Source of the DNA: an uncultured Lachnospiraceae bacterium
GTDB lineage: Bacteria > Bacillota > Clostridia > Lachnospirales > Lachnospiraceae
Reading direction: 5' to 3'
Assembly (NCBI GenBank): GCA_948470905.1
Contig: CAOKQK010000007.1
Span: 1 to 62,631, forward strand
DNA: 62,631 bases
In this document: one piece after another, positions 1 to 8,093 of the stretch
Numbering within the stretch: the first letter of the stretch is position 1
Layout of the letters: the number at the start of each line of letters is the position of its first letter
The notes under the pieces: generated by a model
Seen by the model: the letters and a program-made list of their open reading frames with translations, nothing else
What the model was told of the DNA's origin: nothing
Database searches by the model: none
Made by a program: the position numbers and the translations under genes

Positions 1-92
1 CAGGCTTGATGCACAGCAAGCTGACGAAATATCAGGCTTGATGCACAGCAAGCTGACGAAATATCAGGCTTGATGCACAGCAAGCTGCGGGG
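1..92. repeat. 32-bp tandem repeat, about 2.9 copies, cut by window edge
   Basis: Units begin at 1, 33 and 65. Each starts CAGGCTTGATGCACAGCAAG, and the third copy diverges after about 24 bases. The array runs into the dispersed repeat that follows, and a diverged two-unit version stands next to the related element near 3.83 kb. The true copy number is unknown because the array is cut by the window start. Confidence 0.9.
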
Positions 93-205
93 ATTTCGAC
101 CCTCGCGGCATTCGTCAAGGTCCCAGAGAAGCAAACTTTCAGGAAGTTTACCTCCTTGGACTTGTGACCCATTGCCTGCGGGAATAACTTGTCCCACACC
201 CGTCA
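90..205. repeat. Dispersed intergenic repeat, family A, copy 1
   Basis: This stretch lies downstream of the gene that ends at 203. It shares the blocks GACCCTCGCGGCATTCGTCA, AAGGTCCCAGAGAAG, AAACTT and TTGCCTGCGGGAATAA with 3870-3953, and partly with 32890-32910 and 33268-33294. It contains no convincing gene. Confidence 0.8.
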
Positions 206-1642
206 TCTTTGGAACTGTATATATAGACTCCACAAAAACCACAATTCATTTATAAAGACCGTGTATTTATAATCCATAATCCCTGCGCCCTGCAACGTAT
301 ACCAGGAAATACAGCACACCGCAAAACAAATCGCTACTACAAACAGCCGCCCTTTTCCCCTGAAACAGGATTTCTCCCCCGCTGCAAGACGTGCGGACAG
401 CAGCACCGCCGTCAGGACAGCTGCCGCCGCGAACCACCAGCTGCCATAATCCACATACAGCTTTGTCAGAACAGGCGCCTGCCGGCGCATGATCTCATAG
501 TTTCTGCCGGAATGAGACTCATAAGCGCCTCCGGACAGCTGTACCTGCAGGATCACAGGTGATGCGCAGTAGCCCAACACATCCCAGCCCACCTGTCGGA
601 TGATCATGGGACCATGGATATCCCAGGAACAGGCCGCCGCCTCCGCCAGAAGCGGTTTTGCCTCCCCGGCACTCATGGCAGCTTCTATCGCCGGCTTAAA
701 GACTCTGTCCATATTTCCCGGATAATAAGTGCTCTCCCACACCGCGTCTGCCGTGGCTTCCTGTATTTCGTCAGGCATCCGCTCATAATCCACCCACAAG
801 GTAGGCCAGCACAGCCTTTTTACCAAAGTCCATTCCATACCGGATATGTCGTTTTCCGCGCCCTGCTTTCCATCCAGGGAGCATGCTGCGAGTATGACTG
901 CCGCTGCCACCCCCAGGAGCACCATGACCTTCAGACCCATTTTCGCCCCGGCAATCCCTCTGCTCTTAAACAACAGCATCAGCACCACCGGCACAGCCCC
1001 AAGAAAGATATATTCCGGCAAGAGCAGCGCCTGGACAAAATAGCACACCCAAAGCCCCGCAAACGGCACAGGGTCGAAAATCTCCCTATGCCCCAAAACC
1101 TCCGACCGCTCATAAAAATTTATATGGCTGAAAACTCTGCTGTGCCGGAAACTCCCCGCCGGCTCCAGCAGCTCACAGCAGAAAGAGAGCTGCAGCAGCC
1201 CTGCGGAACACACGAAGGAATAAGGCAGCAGCGCCATATGGCACTGCATTGCCATAGGCAGGGTCATGAGAGCCAGGCTCCCCCACAGCGCATACAACCT
1301 GTTCTTTTTGCGATTTTGATCCCTGCCTCCATTTAAAGACTTATCCCTGTTCTGACCTCTGCCTCCGTTTAGACACTTATCCCTGTTTTGATCCCTGCCT
1401 CCGGCATATAGGCACAGCCGGGAAACCAGACGCCCGCCCGCCGCAGCCGCAGCCAGAAGCTGCAGGACATACATCACAGGATATGCCTTTCCAAGCAGAC
1501 GCACTGCCCCCCCGTAAATCCCTGTGGAAACCTCCGCGAAGTCCTGGACACTGGAGAAATTACATGCCATCCAGGCCAGTCCCAGCAGGATCTGGACGGA
1601 AAAGCCTATGAAGATAATCCCCCGTATGATCTTTCTAAACAT
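203..1642 (-). CDS. Polytopic membrane protein with internal 12-residue repeats, glycan locus
   Basis: This protein of about 479 residues is very hydrophobic, with roughly eight to ten predicted membrane spans and an extracytoplasmic-looking soluble stretch around residues 270-390. I recognise no catalytic motif. Its position after a WecE-type aminotransferase and a polyprenyl-phosphate glycosyltransferase suggests a GT-C-type glycosyltransferase or polymer-handling protein, but that is inference. The ATG at 1642 lies inside the end of the upstream gene (ATGTTTAG overlap), so translation is probably coupled. A hydrophilic loop near residues 90-125 consists of GGRDQNRDKxLN repeats, which look like an expanded minisatellite in a cytoplasmic loop. 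Confidence 0.7.
   Translation of the reverse strand: MFRKIIRGIIFIGFSVQILLGLAWMACNFSSVQDFAEVSTGIYGGAVRLLGKAYPVMYVLQLLAAAAAGGRLVSRLCLYAGGRDQNRDKCLNGGRGQNRDKSLNGGRDQNRKKNRLYALWGSLALMTLPMAMQCHMALLPYSFVCSAGLLQLSFCCELLEPAGSFRHSRVFSHINFYERSEVLGHREIFDPVPFAGLWVCYFVQALLLPEYIFLGAVPVVLMLLFKSRGIAGAKMGLKVMVLLGVAAAVILAACSLDGKQGAENDISGMEWTLVKRLCWPTLWVDYERMPDEIQEATADAVWESTYYPGNMDRVFKPAIEAAMSAGEAKPLLAEAAACSWDIHGPMIIRQVGWDVLGYCASPVILQVQLSGGAYESHSGRNYEIMRRQAPVLTKLYVDYGSWWFAAAAVLTAVLLSARLAAGEKSCFRGKGRLFVVAICFAVCCISWYTLQGAGIMDYKYTVFINELWFLWSLYIQFQR
1314..1403. repeat. 36-bp tandem repeat inside a coding region, 2.5 copies
   Basis: Units start at 1314, 1350 and 1386 with exact 36-bp spacing. On the minus strand each encodes a 12-residue unit rich in Gly, Arg, Asn, Asp and Lys (GGRDQNRDKxLN), so the frame is kept. 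Confidence 0.9.
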
Positions 1643-2762
1643 AAAATTTCCTGACCATATCACAGATATAATCCACCTGTTCCAGAGTCAGCCCATAGTA
1701 CATGGGCAGGCGCGCCAGACGTTCGCTTTCCCTCGTGGTATACCTGTCCTCCCCGTGGAACCTGCCAAATTTAAGTCCCGCAGCAGCGGTGTGCAGAGGT
1801 ATATAATGGAATACCGACAAAATCCCGTTCTCCTTTAAATGCTGGATAAGTGCCGTCCTCTCCTCCATATCCGCAGCCTTGATATAAAACATATGCGCAT
1901 TGTGTACGCAGCCTTCCGGCACCGTGGGAAGCTCAATCTTGCCCGCCTGCCGCAGAGGCTCCAGATTCCTGTAATACCGGTCCCAGATTTCCAGACGCGC
2001 GCGGTTGATCTCATCTGCGATCTCCAGCTGGGCATACAGGTAGGCGGCATTCATATCGCTGGGCAAATAAGAAGAACCATAGTTGACCCAGGTATACTTA
2101 TCAATCTGCCCCCTGTAATACTTGCTGCGGTTTGTGCCCTTCTCGCGGATGATCTCCGCCTCCTCCACATATTTTCCATCGCGGATCAACAGTGCCCCGC
2201 CCTCTCCCATGCTGTAATTCTTAGTCTCATGGAAGCTGTAAGCCCCGAAGTCACCAATCGTCCCCAGCGCCTTTCCCTTATAAGCTGACATGACAGCCTG
2301 TGCCGCATCCTCGATGACAAACAGCCCATGACGCGCTGCAATCTCCATAATGGTATCCATCTCGCATGCCACCCCGGCATAATGGACCACCGCCACCGCC
2401 CGCGTCCGCTCCGTAACAGCCTCCTCGATCAGCTTCTCATCTATGTTCATGGTGTCCGGACGGATATCCACAAACACCGGCACCGCCCCCCGCAGCACAA
2501 AAGCGTTTGCCGTGGACACAAAGGTATAAGACGGCATGATCACCTCATCCCCGGGCATGATATCCGCAAGCAGCGCCGCAAGCTCCGTGGCATGAGTGCA
2601 GGATGTGGTCATCAGGCACTTTGCCGTCCCGGTCTTCTGCTCGATCCACTCATTGCACAGCTTTGTGTATTTTCCGTCGCCGCAGATCTTTTGATTTTTT
2701 ACACATTCCTGAATGTAATCCATCGCCTTATCCGCATATGGCGGCACATTAAAATTTATCAT
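1635..2762 (-). CDS. wecE: dTDP-4-amino-4,6-dideoxygalactose transaminase (WecE/RffA type)
   Basis: This PLP aminotransferase of the DegT/DnrJ/EryC1/StrS family converts dTDP-4-keto-6-deoxyglucose to dTDP-4-amino-4,6-dideoxygalactose. The 375 residues match the WecE family closely: VIMPSYTFVSTANAFVLRGA (about 75-94), HYAGVACEMDTIM (about 127-139), EDAAQ (151-155), and SFHETKN with the probable PLP lysine at 181. The ATG at 2762 is preceded by AAAGGAGGTG at a good distance, so upstream in-frame codons are not needed. dTDP-sugar synthesis genes (rmlA, rmlB) and a WecD-like acetyltransferase are not adjacent, though a GNAT protein lies at 19 kb. The product is probably a 4-amino sugar incorporated into the surface glycan. 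The family is secure; the exact sugar is inferred. Confidence 0.9.
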   Translation of the reverse strand: MINFNVPPYADKAMDYIQECVKNQKICGDGKYTKLCNEWIEQKTGTAKCLMTTSCTHATELAALLADIMPGDEVIMPSYTFVSTANAFVLRGAVPVFVDIRPDTMNIDEKLIEEAVTERTRAVAVVHYAGVACEMDTIMEIAARHGLFVIEDAAQAVMSAYKGKALGTIGDFGAYSFHETKNYSMGEGGALLIRDGKYVEEAEIIREKGTNRSKYYRGQIDKYTWVNYGSSYLPSDMNAAYLYAQLEIADEINRARLEIWDRYYRNLEPLRQAGKIELPTVPEGCVHNAHMFYIKAADMEERTALIQHLKENGILSVFHYIPLHTAAAGLKFGRFHGEDRYTTRESERLARLPMYYGLTLEQVDYICDMVRKFYV

Positions 2763-2799
2763 GTCTGCACCTCCTTTGCGTGTCTTATCACGCATATCC

Positions 2800-3777
2800 T
2801 TATGAATTCCCCGTCTGCCCCTTTGCTGACCGGGGATTTTTCTTCACGCTTTCCCGCATATTATCCGTCACATGGCTGATGATATATTTGGGCCTGCCCT
2901 TCACTTCCTCGTAGATCCTGGCAATATAATGCCCGATGATCCCAAGGCTCAGCATCAAAAAGCCTCCCACGATCAGGATCAGCAGGATCACCGTGGTAAA
3001 GCCCTCCACCGCCGTCCCCATGAGAAATTTGACAAATGTCTGGATCCCCAGCACCGCGCTGAACAAAAGGAACACCAGCCCAATCACTGTCACCAGCTGC
3101 AGGGGAAGCGTGCTAAAGGAAGTGGCATTGGAAACAGCGTATTTCATCAGGCTCCAGAAGGACCATTTGCTCTCTCCGAACTGCCTCTCCTGAACCTCGT
3201 AATGCACCGTCTCCGTGCGGAAGCCTGCCCAGAAGCTCAGCGCACGGAAGAAGGTGTTGCGCTCCGGCAGCTCCAACAGCACATCCACCACCTTGCGGTC
3301 CAGCAGCTTAAAGTCCGAAGACGCGCTCATATCCATCCTGACCAGCCTGCTCATGATCCTGTAAAACAGTCCCGCAGAAAGCTTATGCGCCAGGCTTTCC
3401 CTGCCGCGGCTCAGCTTGATGCCTTCCACCACCTCAGCCCCCTCCTGCCAGAGCTTCCACATCTGGGGGATCACCTGCGGCGGGTGCTGCAGATCGCAGT
3501 CCATAACGATCACCGCATCGCCCGCAGCCAGCTCCAGCCCTGCAAAAATACCCGCCTCCTTGCCGAAATTGCGGCTGAATTCCGCGCCCTTGACGCATGG
3601 ATTCCCCTCTGATGCCTTCCTGATCTCCGAAAAGGTAGCGTCGCGGGAGCCGTCGCTGATAAACACAAGCTCATATTCTATTTCGTTTTCCGTCAACAGA
3701 TCAGCGAGCACCTTTGCCGTATTGGCAATATTCTGTTCCTCGTTGTACGCCGGCAGGACGATTGATAAAAGTGCCAT
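2800..3777 (-). CDS. Polyprenyl-phosphate glycosyltransferase, GT2 (GtrB/ArnC-like)
   Basis: The 325 residues have an N-terminal GT2 domain: IVLPAYNEE at the start, the donor-binding DCDLQH around residues 93-98, and a GEGS-like loop near residue 200 (here QFGESKWS). Two C-terminal membrane spans follow (about 230-255 and 263-288). Enzymes of this architecture transfer a sugar from a nucleotide donor to undecaprenyl phosphate on the cytoplasmic face. The GtrII-like membrane protein just upstream (3968-5755) would be a natural partner that uses the flipped lipid-linked sugar outside. GAGGTG precedes the ATG at 3777. The donor sugar cannot be read from the sequence. Confidence 0.88.
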   Translation of the reverse strand: MALLSIVLPAYNEEQNIANTAKVLADLLTENEIEYELVFISDGSRDATFSEIRKASEGNPCVKGAEFSRNFGKEAGIFAGLELAAGDAVIVMDCDLQHPPQVIPQMWKLWQEGAEVVEGIKLSRGRESLAHKLSAGLFYRIMSRLVRMDMSASSDFKLLDRKVVDVLLELPERNTFFRALSFWAGFRTETVHYEVQERQFGESKWSFWSLMKYAVSNATSFSTLPLQLVTVIGLVFLLFSAVLGIQTFVKFLMGTAVEGFTTVILLILIVGGFLMLSLGIIGHYIARIYEEVKGRPKYIISHVTDNMRESVKKNPRSAKGQTGNS

Positions 3778-3821
3778 TACCACACCTCATAATGGACGAT
3801 TCCTGAGAACTGTAAATCAAA

Positions 3822-3957
3822 AACCCCGCAGCAAGCTGACGGGGTATCAAGCTTGATGCGCAGCAAGCTGCGGGGTATTTGACCCTCGCGGCATTCGTCA
3901 AGGTCCCAGAGAAGTAAACTTCTCGGACTTTGACTCATTGCCCGCGGGAATAAATCT
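3822..3957. repeat. Dispersed intergenic repeat, family A, copy 2, with hairpins
   Basis: This fills the gap between two glycan genes. It begins with a stem CCCCGCAGCAAGCTGACGGGG-like, repeats GCAGCAAGCTG, then carries GACCCTCGCGGCATTCGTCA, the palindromic AGAAGTAAACTTCT, and TTGCCCGCGGGAATAA. These blocks recur at 90-205 and around 32.9-33.3 kb. It could form several hairpins in the transcript. Confidence 0.8.
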
Positions 3958-3967
3958 TTACAGTTCC

Positions 3968-5755
3968 TTAACGTTTTACATTTTCTGTCTTGATATACAT
4001 GACCCCGTCAATAATACGGACGGAATCTTCACCGGGGAAACTGTCCATCGCCACATATTCCTCCGAGTAATACACCTCCGACATAGCCTCGGCAGGCAGG
4101 ATATTCAGGGTCGCCCCCAGGTAATTTCGGATAAAGGACTCATAATTTTTCCCTGTGTACAGCAGCACATCCCCGTTCATGCCGATCATGCCGCCGGTGA
4201 CAGACAGCGTAAGGTCCGTGGGCGGAAACTGTTCATCCCCCACCACCCCCACCATGGCGATGGGAATGCCGGGATAATATCCTTCCGTCTGCTCTATCCT
4301 GTCCAGAAGGCGCAGGCAGTAAGCATAGGTCTTCTCATATCGCTTCTGCAGGTTCGTGTAGGCAATATTGTCTGTGAGCCCGTAGCAGAATATCAGCACA
4401 AATGCCGCCGCAAACGCTGCCCACTGCACGAGGATGCCGCCCCGCCGCTCATTTCCGCACACGCCACTGCCTTGCTGCTCATCGCTGCACATGCTGCCGC
4501 CCCGCTGCACATTTCCGCACACGCCACTGCCTTGCTGCTCATCGCTGCACATGCCGCCGCCCCGCTGCACATTGCCGGATTTCTCCGCCAACGCCACCGC
4601 CCCAATCAGGTACAGGACCCACTGATACCGCATCAACAGGTGATAAGTTACATCCGGCGATATCAGCAGTATCACGTTGGTGACAGCCGGAAGCACAAGG
4701 AGCGCTATCCCTATTATAACGAAAACTGCCGGATTCTTCCACCATTTTCTGCACTTTGCCATACAGCCAAGGACAAATACCACCGCCGCGGCCAGCAGGA
4801 CACAGGCAAGCAGCCCGAAAACATTCTGGAACAGCACATTTCCCCTGAAAGTAAATGCGGCAAAATCCCGATACATTGCGCCCAGGGAATGCAGGAGCCC
4901 CTCTGCCCCAAAACCGGACATGCCATTTATCCCCTGGTAGGTATCCAGCTCCCTGCCCTGTATTTTCAGAAGGACCTGCAATATGACATAATAAAACACA
5001 ACCCCCAGCACACCCATATAGAGATAGTGCAGCGCCTCCAAGAGGCACCCGCGCAGAGGATGTCTGTCCGCCTCCTTCCTCTCCCTGCAAAAAACCGTAA
5101 GAATCCCAAAGACAGCAAGGATCATTGCAAAAGACAGGTATCCCTGATAGATCCCAAGGCTGAAGGCAAGACAGACCGCCCCCGGCAGGAAGCCGCGCCG
5201 CCACTTCTTTGTAAAAAGCACCGAAAGTACCGAGAGCAGCAGCGCCAGCATATAGCCGTCCAGCGTAAATACATAGGCAAAGGTGGACGCAAGCGCGGGA
5301 AAAGATACCAAAAGCCCGCTGACCGCCACCACCGCCCAGCTCTCCCTGACCTCCAGGAACTCACACAGAGCCGCCGCTGTCAGGCTCAGAAAAAACAGCC
5401 CCAGCAGCCCTATGACCCAGGGCACCGTAAAGAAAGAGGACGCACCGCAGGCTGCCATCAGGAACCACCTTCCGGAGGTGATCATATTCTGGTCAAAATA
5501 CATGCTTGCAAGCCCGTCGTGATTGGGAATATCACTGAGCAGCACAGGCATGTGGATCAGCAGCCCCAGCAGAAAAGCCGACAGAAAGCCAAGCCGCCAC
5601 TGTTTCTTTATCTTACCATATCCGTTTTTCAATGCCTGTGCAGGTGAAAGCATGCTCCTCACCGTCCCTTCCTTTTCCATATCCAGTTCCATATCTGTTC
5701 TTACAGGCAGCTTACGGCATTCCTGACTGTCCCACCGCACCTGCCGCTTGTCCAT
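3968..5755 (-). CDS. GtrII-family membrane glycosyltransferase with internal 20-residue repeats
   Basis: This 595-residue polytopic protein has a cytoplasmic N-terminus of about 55 residues, then about ten membrane spans. The first external loop carries the GtrII-family arrangement (IPNHDGLASMYF...SGRWF, about residues 77-96) that is expected to hold the acidic catalytic residue. Family members move a sugar from a polyprenyl-phosphate carrier onto a polymer outside the membrane. The final 100 residues look extracytoplasmic. Near residues 395-445 a hydrophilic loop is made of repeated CGNVQRGGSMCSDEQQGSGV units, unusually rich in Cys and Gly. GGAAGTG precedes the ATG at 5755. The GtrB-like enzyme downstream at 2800-3777 is a likely partner. 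Confidence 0.8.
   Translation of the reverse strand: MDKRQVRWDSQECRKLPVRTDMELDMEKEGTVRSMLSPAQALKNGYGKIKKQWRLGFLSAFLLGLLIHMPVLLSDIPNHDGLASMYFDQNMITSGRWFLMAACGASSFFTVPWVIGLLGLFFLSLTAAALCEFLEVRESWAVVAVSGLLVSFPALASTFAYVFTLDGYMLALLLSVLSVLFTKKWRRGFLPGAVCLAFSLGIYQGYLSFAMILAVFGILTVFCRERKEADRHPLRGCLLEALHYLYMGVLGVVFYYVILQVLLKIQGRELDTYQGINGMSGFGAEGLLHSLGAMYRDFAAFTFRGNVLFQNVFGLLACVLLAAAVVFVLGCMAKCRKWWKNPAVFVIIGIALLVLPAVTNVILLISPDVTYHLLMRYQWVLYLIGAVALAEKSGNVQRGGGMCSDEQQGSGVCGNVQRGGSMCSDEQQGSGVCGNERRGGILVQWAAFAAAFVLIFCYGLTDNIAYTNLQKRYEKTYAYCLRLLDRIEQTEGYYPGIPIAMVGVVGDEQFPPTDLTLSVTGGMIGMNGDVLLYTGKNYESFIRNYLGATLNILPAEAMSEVYYSEEYVAMDSFPGEDSVRIIDGVMYIKTENVKR
4437..4576. repeat. 60-bp tandem repeat inside the GtrII gene, 2.3 copies
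   Basis: Units start at 4437, 4497 and 4557 at exactly 60-bp spacing. Each encodes 20 residues on the minus strand, so any change in copy number stays in frame. Confidence 0.92.
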
Positions 5756-5779
5756 ATCACTTCCGACTGCGGTTTACTC

Positions 5780-5811
5780 GTAACAGTTCATTGACCTGTC
5801 TGAACTGTTAC
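5780..5811. repeat. Hairpin element, family B, short form
   Basis: A perfect 11-bp stem (GTAACAGTTCA with TGAACTGTTAC) encloses a 10-base loop, placed two bases past the stop codon of the SGNH hydrolase gene. Its sequence is nearly identical to 9972-10003 and related to 61686-61712. It may act as a transcript-stabilising or termination-like hairpin, but no clear U-tract follows. Confidence 0.85.
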
Positions 5812-5813
5812 GT

Positions 5814-6665
5814 TTACTCCGACTGCATAAGCTGCTCCGCAATCTTCTCCGTAAGCAGTTTCATACCGTTCTCATTGGGATGCAGCCCATCCCTGCTGTA
5901 AAGCTTCCAGTCCTCCCACTTCTCATGGGGATACAGATCATGATACACATCTATGACCTCCAGATCCAGTTCTTCCGCCAGACGCAGATCCGCATTCACA
6001 TAATCTTCCAGGACGCCCCCGCCGTTATCAGTCTCCTCACAGGTCTTCCCGTTTACGGTATACCATGTATATACAGGTGTAATAATAACAATACGCACCT
6101 TGGGATTTGCCCTCCTGAACGACCTTACCGCCGCCCTGACGGCACCCATAAAGGTATTCTCGTCATAGGGCGCCTGGGGATCCTCTATGGGCACGCCCGC
6201 ATGATAATCGTTAAGCCCCTGCTGGATCAGTATGGTTCCCACCCCGGAAAAATCAATGGCATCCAGTCCGTCTATCACATCTCCAAAGTACTCTGTATTG
6301 CTCTCCCGCATAATGACCGACTGCTGCACTCCAAAATCACCGGACTCCACAGACTTCGCCAGCTCCACCAGACAAAACAGCCCTCTGGTATAGTCAAGCC
6401 GTCCCTCCGAATCTGTCCTGGCGGCGCAGGTGCCTCCAAAGGCTCCATTGTAGACGCTTTGCCCCAGTATCTGCTGCAGCTGCACGGAAACCGCCTGCTC
6501 ATCCCTGATCTCTCCAAAGATACTGTCTCCAAAGATTACCATATCCACCGGCTGTCTCACAACAGACTTCTCCCGCGGCCGAAAAGAAACCAGGAAAAGA
6601 GCCGCAAATAATGCCCCTGCTATGACACCATATAAAATTTTACGCCCTGTATCTGTCCCCTGCAT
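5814..6665 (-). CDS. SGNH/GDSL-family hydrolase, membrane-anchored
   Basis: This protein of 283 residues has an N-terminal membrane anchor (about residues 9-27) and an extracytoplasmic SGNH domain. Block I is IFGDSI (Ser near 47), block III is QGLND (near 150), and block V is DGLHPN near the C-terminus with the Asp/His pair. Such enzymes add or remove O-acetyl or other acyl groups on cell-surface glycans. The setting among glycan genes supports that use; substrate and direction are unknown. GAGGG precedes the ATG. It resembles the catalytic half of the larger SGNH protein at 14610-16040. Confidence 0.85.
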   Translation of the reverse strand: MQGTDTGRKILYGVIAGALFAALFLVSFRPREKSVVRQPVDMVIFGDSIFGEIRDEQAVSVQLQQILGQSVYNGAFGGTCAARTDSEGRLDYTRGLFCLVELAKSVESGDFGVQQSVIMRESNTEYFGDVIDGLDAIDFSGVGTILIQQGLNDYHAGVPIEDPQAPYDENTFMGAVRAAVRSFRRANPKVRIVIITPVYTWYTVNGKTCEETDNGGGVLEDYVNADLRLAEELDLEVIDVYHDLYPHEKWEDWKLYSRDGLHPNENGMKLLTEKIAEQLMQSE

Positions 6666-6703
6666 TATCCCTCTTTGCCCTGCCCAAACTATTCCGTCTT
6701 AGG

Positions 6704-6890
6704 CTTCTGTAGCTGTCCTTCCTGCTCTGAGCTCCTGTAGCTATTCTTCCTGTCCTAAGCTTCTGTGCCTGTTCTTCCTGTTCTGAGCCCCTGTATCTAT
6801 TCTTCTTGTTCTGAGCTTCTGTAGCTGTTCTTCTTATTCTGAGCTCCTGTATCTATTCTTCCTATCCTAAGCTTCTGTGCCTGTTCTTCC
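6704..6890. repeat. 28-bp tandem repeat between genes, about 6.7 copies
   Basis: Units start at 6704, 6732, 6760, 6788, 6816, 6844 and 6872 with exact 28-bp spacing. Each begins CTTCTGT, CTCCTGT or CCCCTGT and ends CTGAG or CTAAG, and alternate units resemble each other (TAGCTG versus TATCTA types). The array abuts the stop codon of pseG and stops about 40 bp before the start of the SGNH gene. On the transcribed strand it is purine-rich. Confidence 0.95.
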
Positions 6891-8093
6891 TTAACGGGCG
6901 CACAATCTCTCTGCGATGCGCATGGCGCCCCTGCCGTCGACCACTTTCCTGAGTCTTTCGCTGAGGCTGCGACGCAGAGCAAAATCCTCCGCCAGACTGC
7001 CCATATGACTCACCACCTGGTCCAGCATTGCCTCTCCCTGCCTTAGATAATCCCCGCCAAAGCAAGCCAGCTTCTTATCCGCAAAGCCTTTGACAATACG
7101 CTCCTGGTTATCCACAAAAGAAAAGCAGATGACAGGCACCCCCACCGCGCTTAGCTCATACATGGTAGAACCGCCCGCCGACACCGCGATATCACTCTCC
7201 TGCATCAGACCGGACATATTGCTCACATTGCAGCATATACGGACATTTGCATGAGCACTCTCAATAGCCCTCAGCTCCGGCTGATGCACATTGTAAGCCC
7301 CGCTGACCACAAGATAGCGCAAGGCCGCCGTACGCGGATCGGACAGTGCCTTTTTCAAAAGCTGCCCGGCAAGATTATATGGATCGCTGCCCCCTGTCGT
7401 GACAAGCACTGTCTCCGCCTTTTCTCTGACAAAATATTCAATTCCCTCAAATTCACTCCTGAGCGGGACATAGTCCGTTCCCAGCAGATATCCGACGCCG
7501 GCTTCTCCTGCCTCTCCCACACCAAGCTGGCATCCGGCGCTGGCTTCTCCTGCCTCTCCCATACGCGGCTGGCTTCCGACGCTGGCTTCTCCCGTCCTTC
7601 CCACACCCGGCTGGCTTCCGGCGCTGGCTTCTCCTGCCTCTCCCATACGCGGCTGGCTTCCGACGCTGGCTTCTCCCGTCCTACCTGCGGCCGTCCCGTA
7701 AAGGGAGGCGTCCGCAAAAATATTATAGTTGATCAGCAGATCCGCCGACAGGTCTGTACGCACCATGTCATCCAGAATGCCCACAGGCACAGTCTGTCTG
7801 ATCTCCCTCAAATAACGGGATGTTATATGATAACTGTCCGCCAGCAAAAAGTCCGGCTTATATTCCGCCACAATGCGGACAAGCTCCGGCAGCTCTGCCT
7901 CCATATTCCTGAAGTCAGAGTGCAGGACCCTGTAATCCTGCCCCTTATCTTTCAGAAGCGGCGTCCCCCTGTCATCCGCCGTGATAAAGCAGACCTGCTG
8001 CCCCCGCTGCCGTACGGCCCGCGCGATGGCAAGGCAGCGCATCATATGCCCCGTCCCGACCTTCTCGTTGGCATCAGCTCGGATCAAAATCAT
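6891..8093 (-). CDS. pseG: PseG-like UDP-sugar hydrolase with expanded 14-residue repeats
   Basis: In the pseudaminic acid pathway PseG removes UDP from UDP-2,4-diacetamido-2,4,6-trideoxy-L-altrose. The N-terminus has IRADANEKVGTGHMMRCLAI, with the GxGHxxRC motif of PseG and related GT-B-fold proteins. A second conserved stretch, SAGGSTMYELSAVGVP, lies about residues 310-325. At about 400 residues it is longer than usual because a repeat of the type GEASVGSQPRMGEA is inserted near residues 135-205, between the two half-domains. The ATG at 8093, with GGGGGA upstream, is chosen over earlier codons; it overlaps the end of the pseI fusion gene by about 20 bp. The genes above it (pseI, pseF) support the assignment. 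Confidence 0.85.
   Translation of the reverse strand: MILIRADANEKVGTGHMMRCLAIARAVRQRGQQVCFITADDRGTPLLKDKGQDYRVLHSDFRNMEAELPELVRIVAEYKPDFLLADSYHITSRYLREIRQTVPVGILDDMVRTDLSADLLINYNIFADASLYGTAAGRTGEASVGSQPRMGEAGEASAGSQPGVGRTGEASVGSQPRMGEAGEASAGCQLGVGEAGEAGVGYLLGTDYVPLRSEFEGIEYFVREKAETVLVTTGGSDPYNLAGQLLKKALSDPRTAALRYLVVSGAYNVHQPELRAIESAHANVRICCNVSNMSGLMQESDIAVSAGGSTMYELSAVGVPVICFSFVDNQERIVKGFADKKLACFGGDYLRQGEAMLDQVVSHMGSLAEDFALRRSLSERLRKVVDGRGAMRIAERLCAR
7490..7690. repeat. 42-bp tandem repeat inside pseG, nearly 5 copies
   Basis: The block GGCTTCTCC begins at 7500, 7542, 7584, 7626 and 7668. Alternate units are more alike, giving an 84-bp higher-order period. Each unit encodes 14 residues in frame. 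Confidence 0.95.

Noticed and set aside
70-255. Short plus-strand frame at the window start
   Set aside because: It reads through the tandem and family A repeats and overlaps the end of a real gene; no start site.
3938-5647. Long plus-strand frame opposite the GtrII gene (569 codons)
   Set aside because: It is antisense to a clear gene, and its Pro/His/Arg-rich composition is that of a GC-biased shadow frame. The same applies to 13136-14758 and 42483-44177 on the plus strand.
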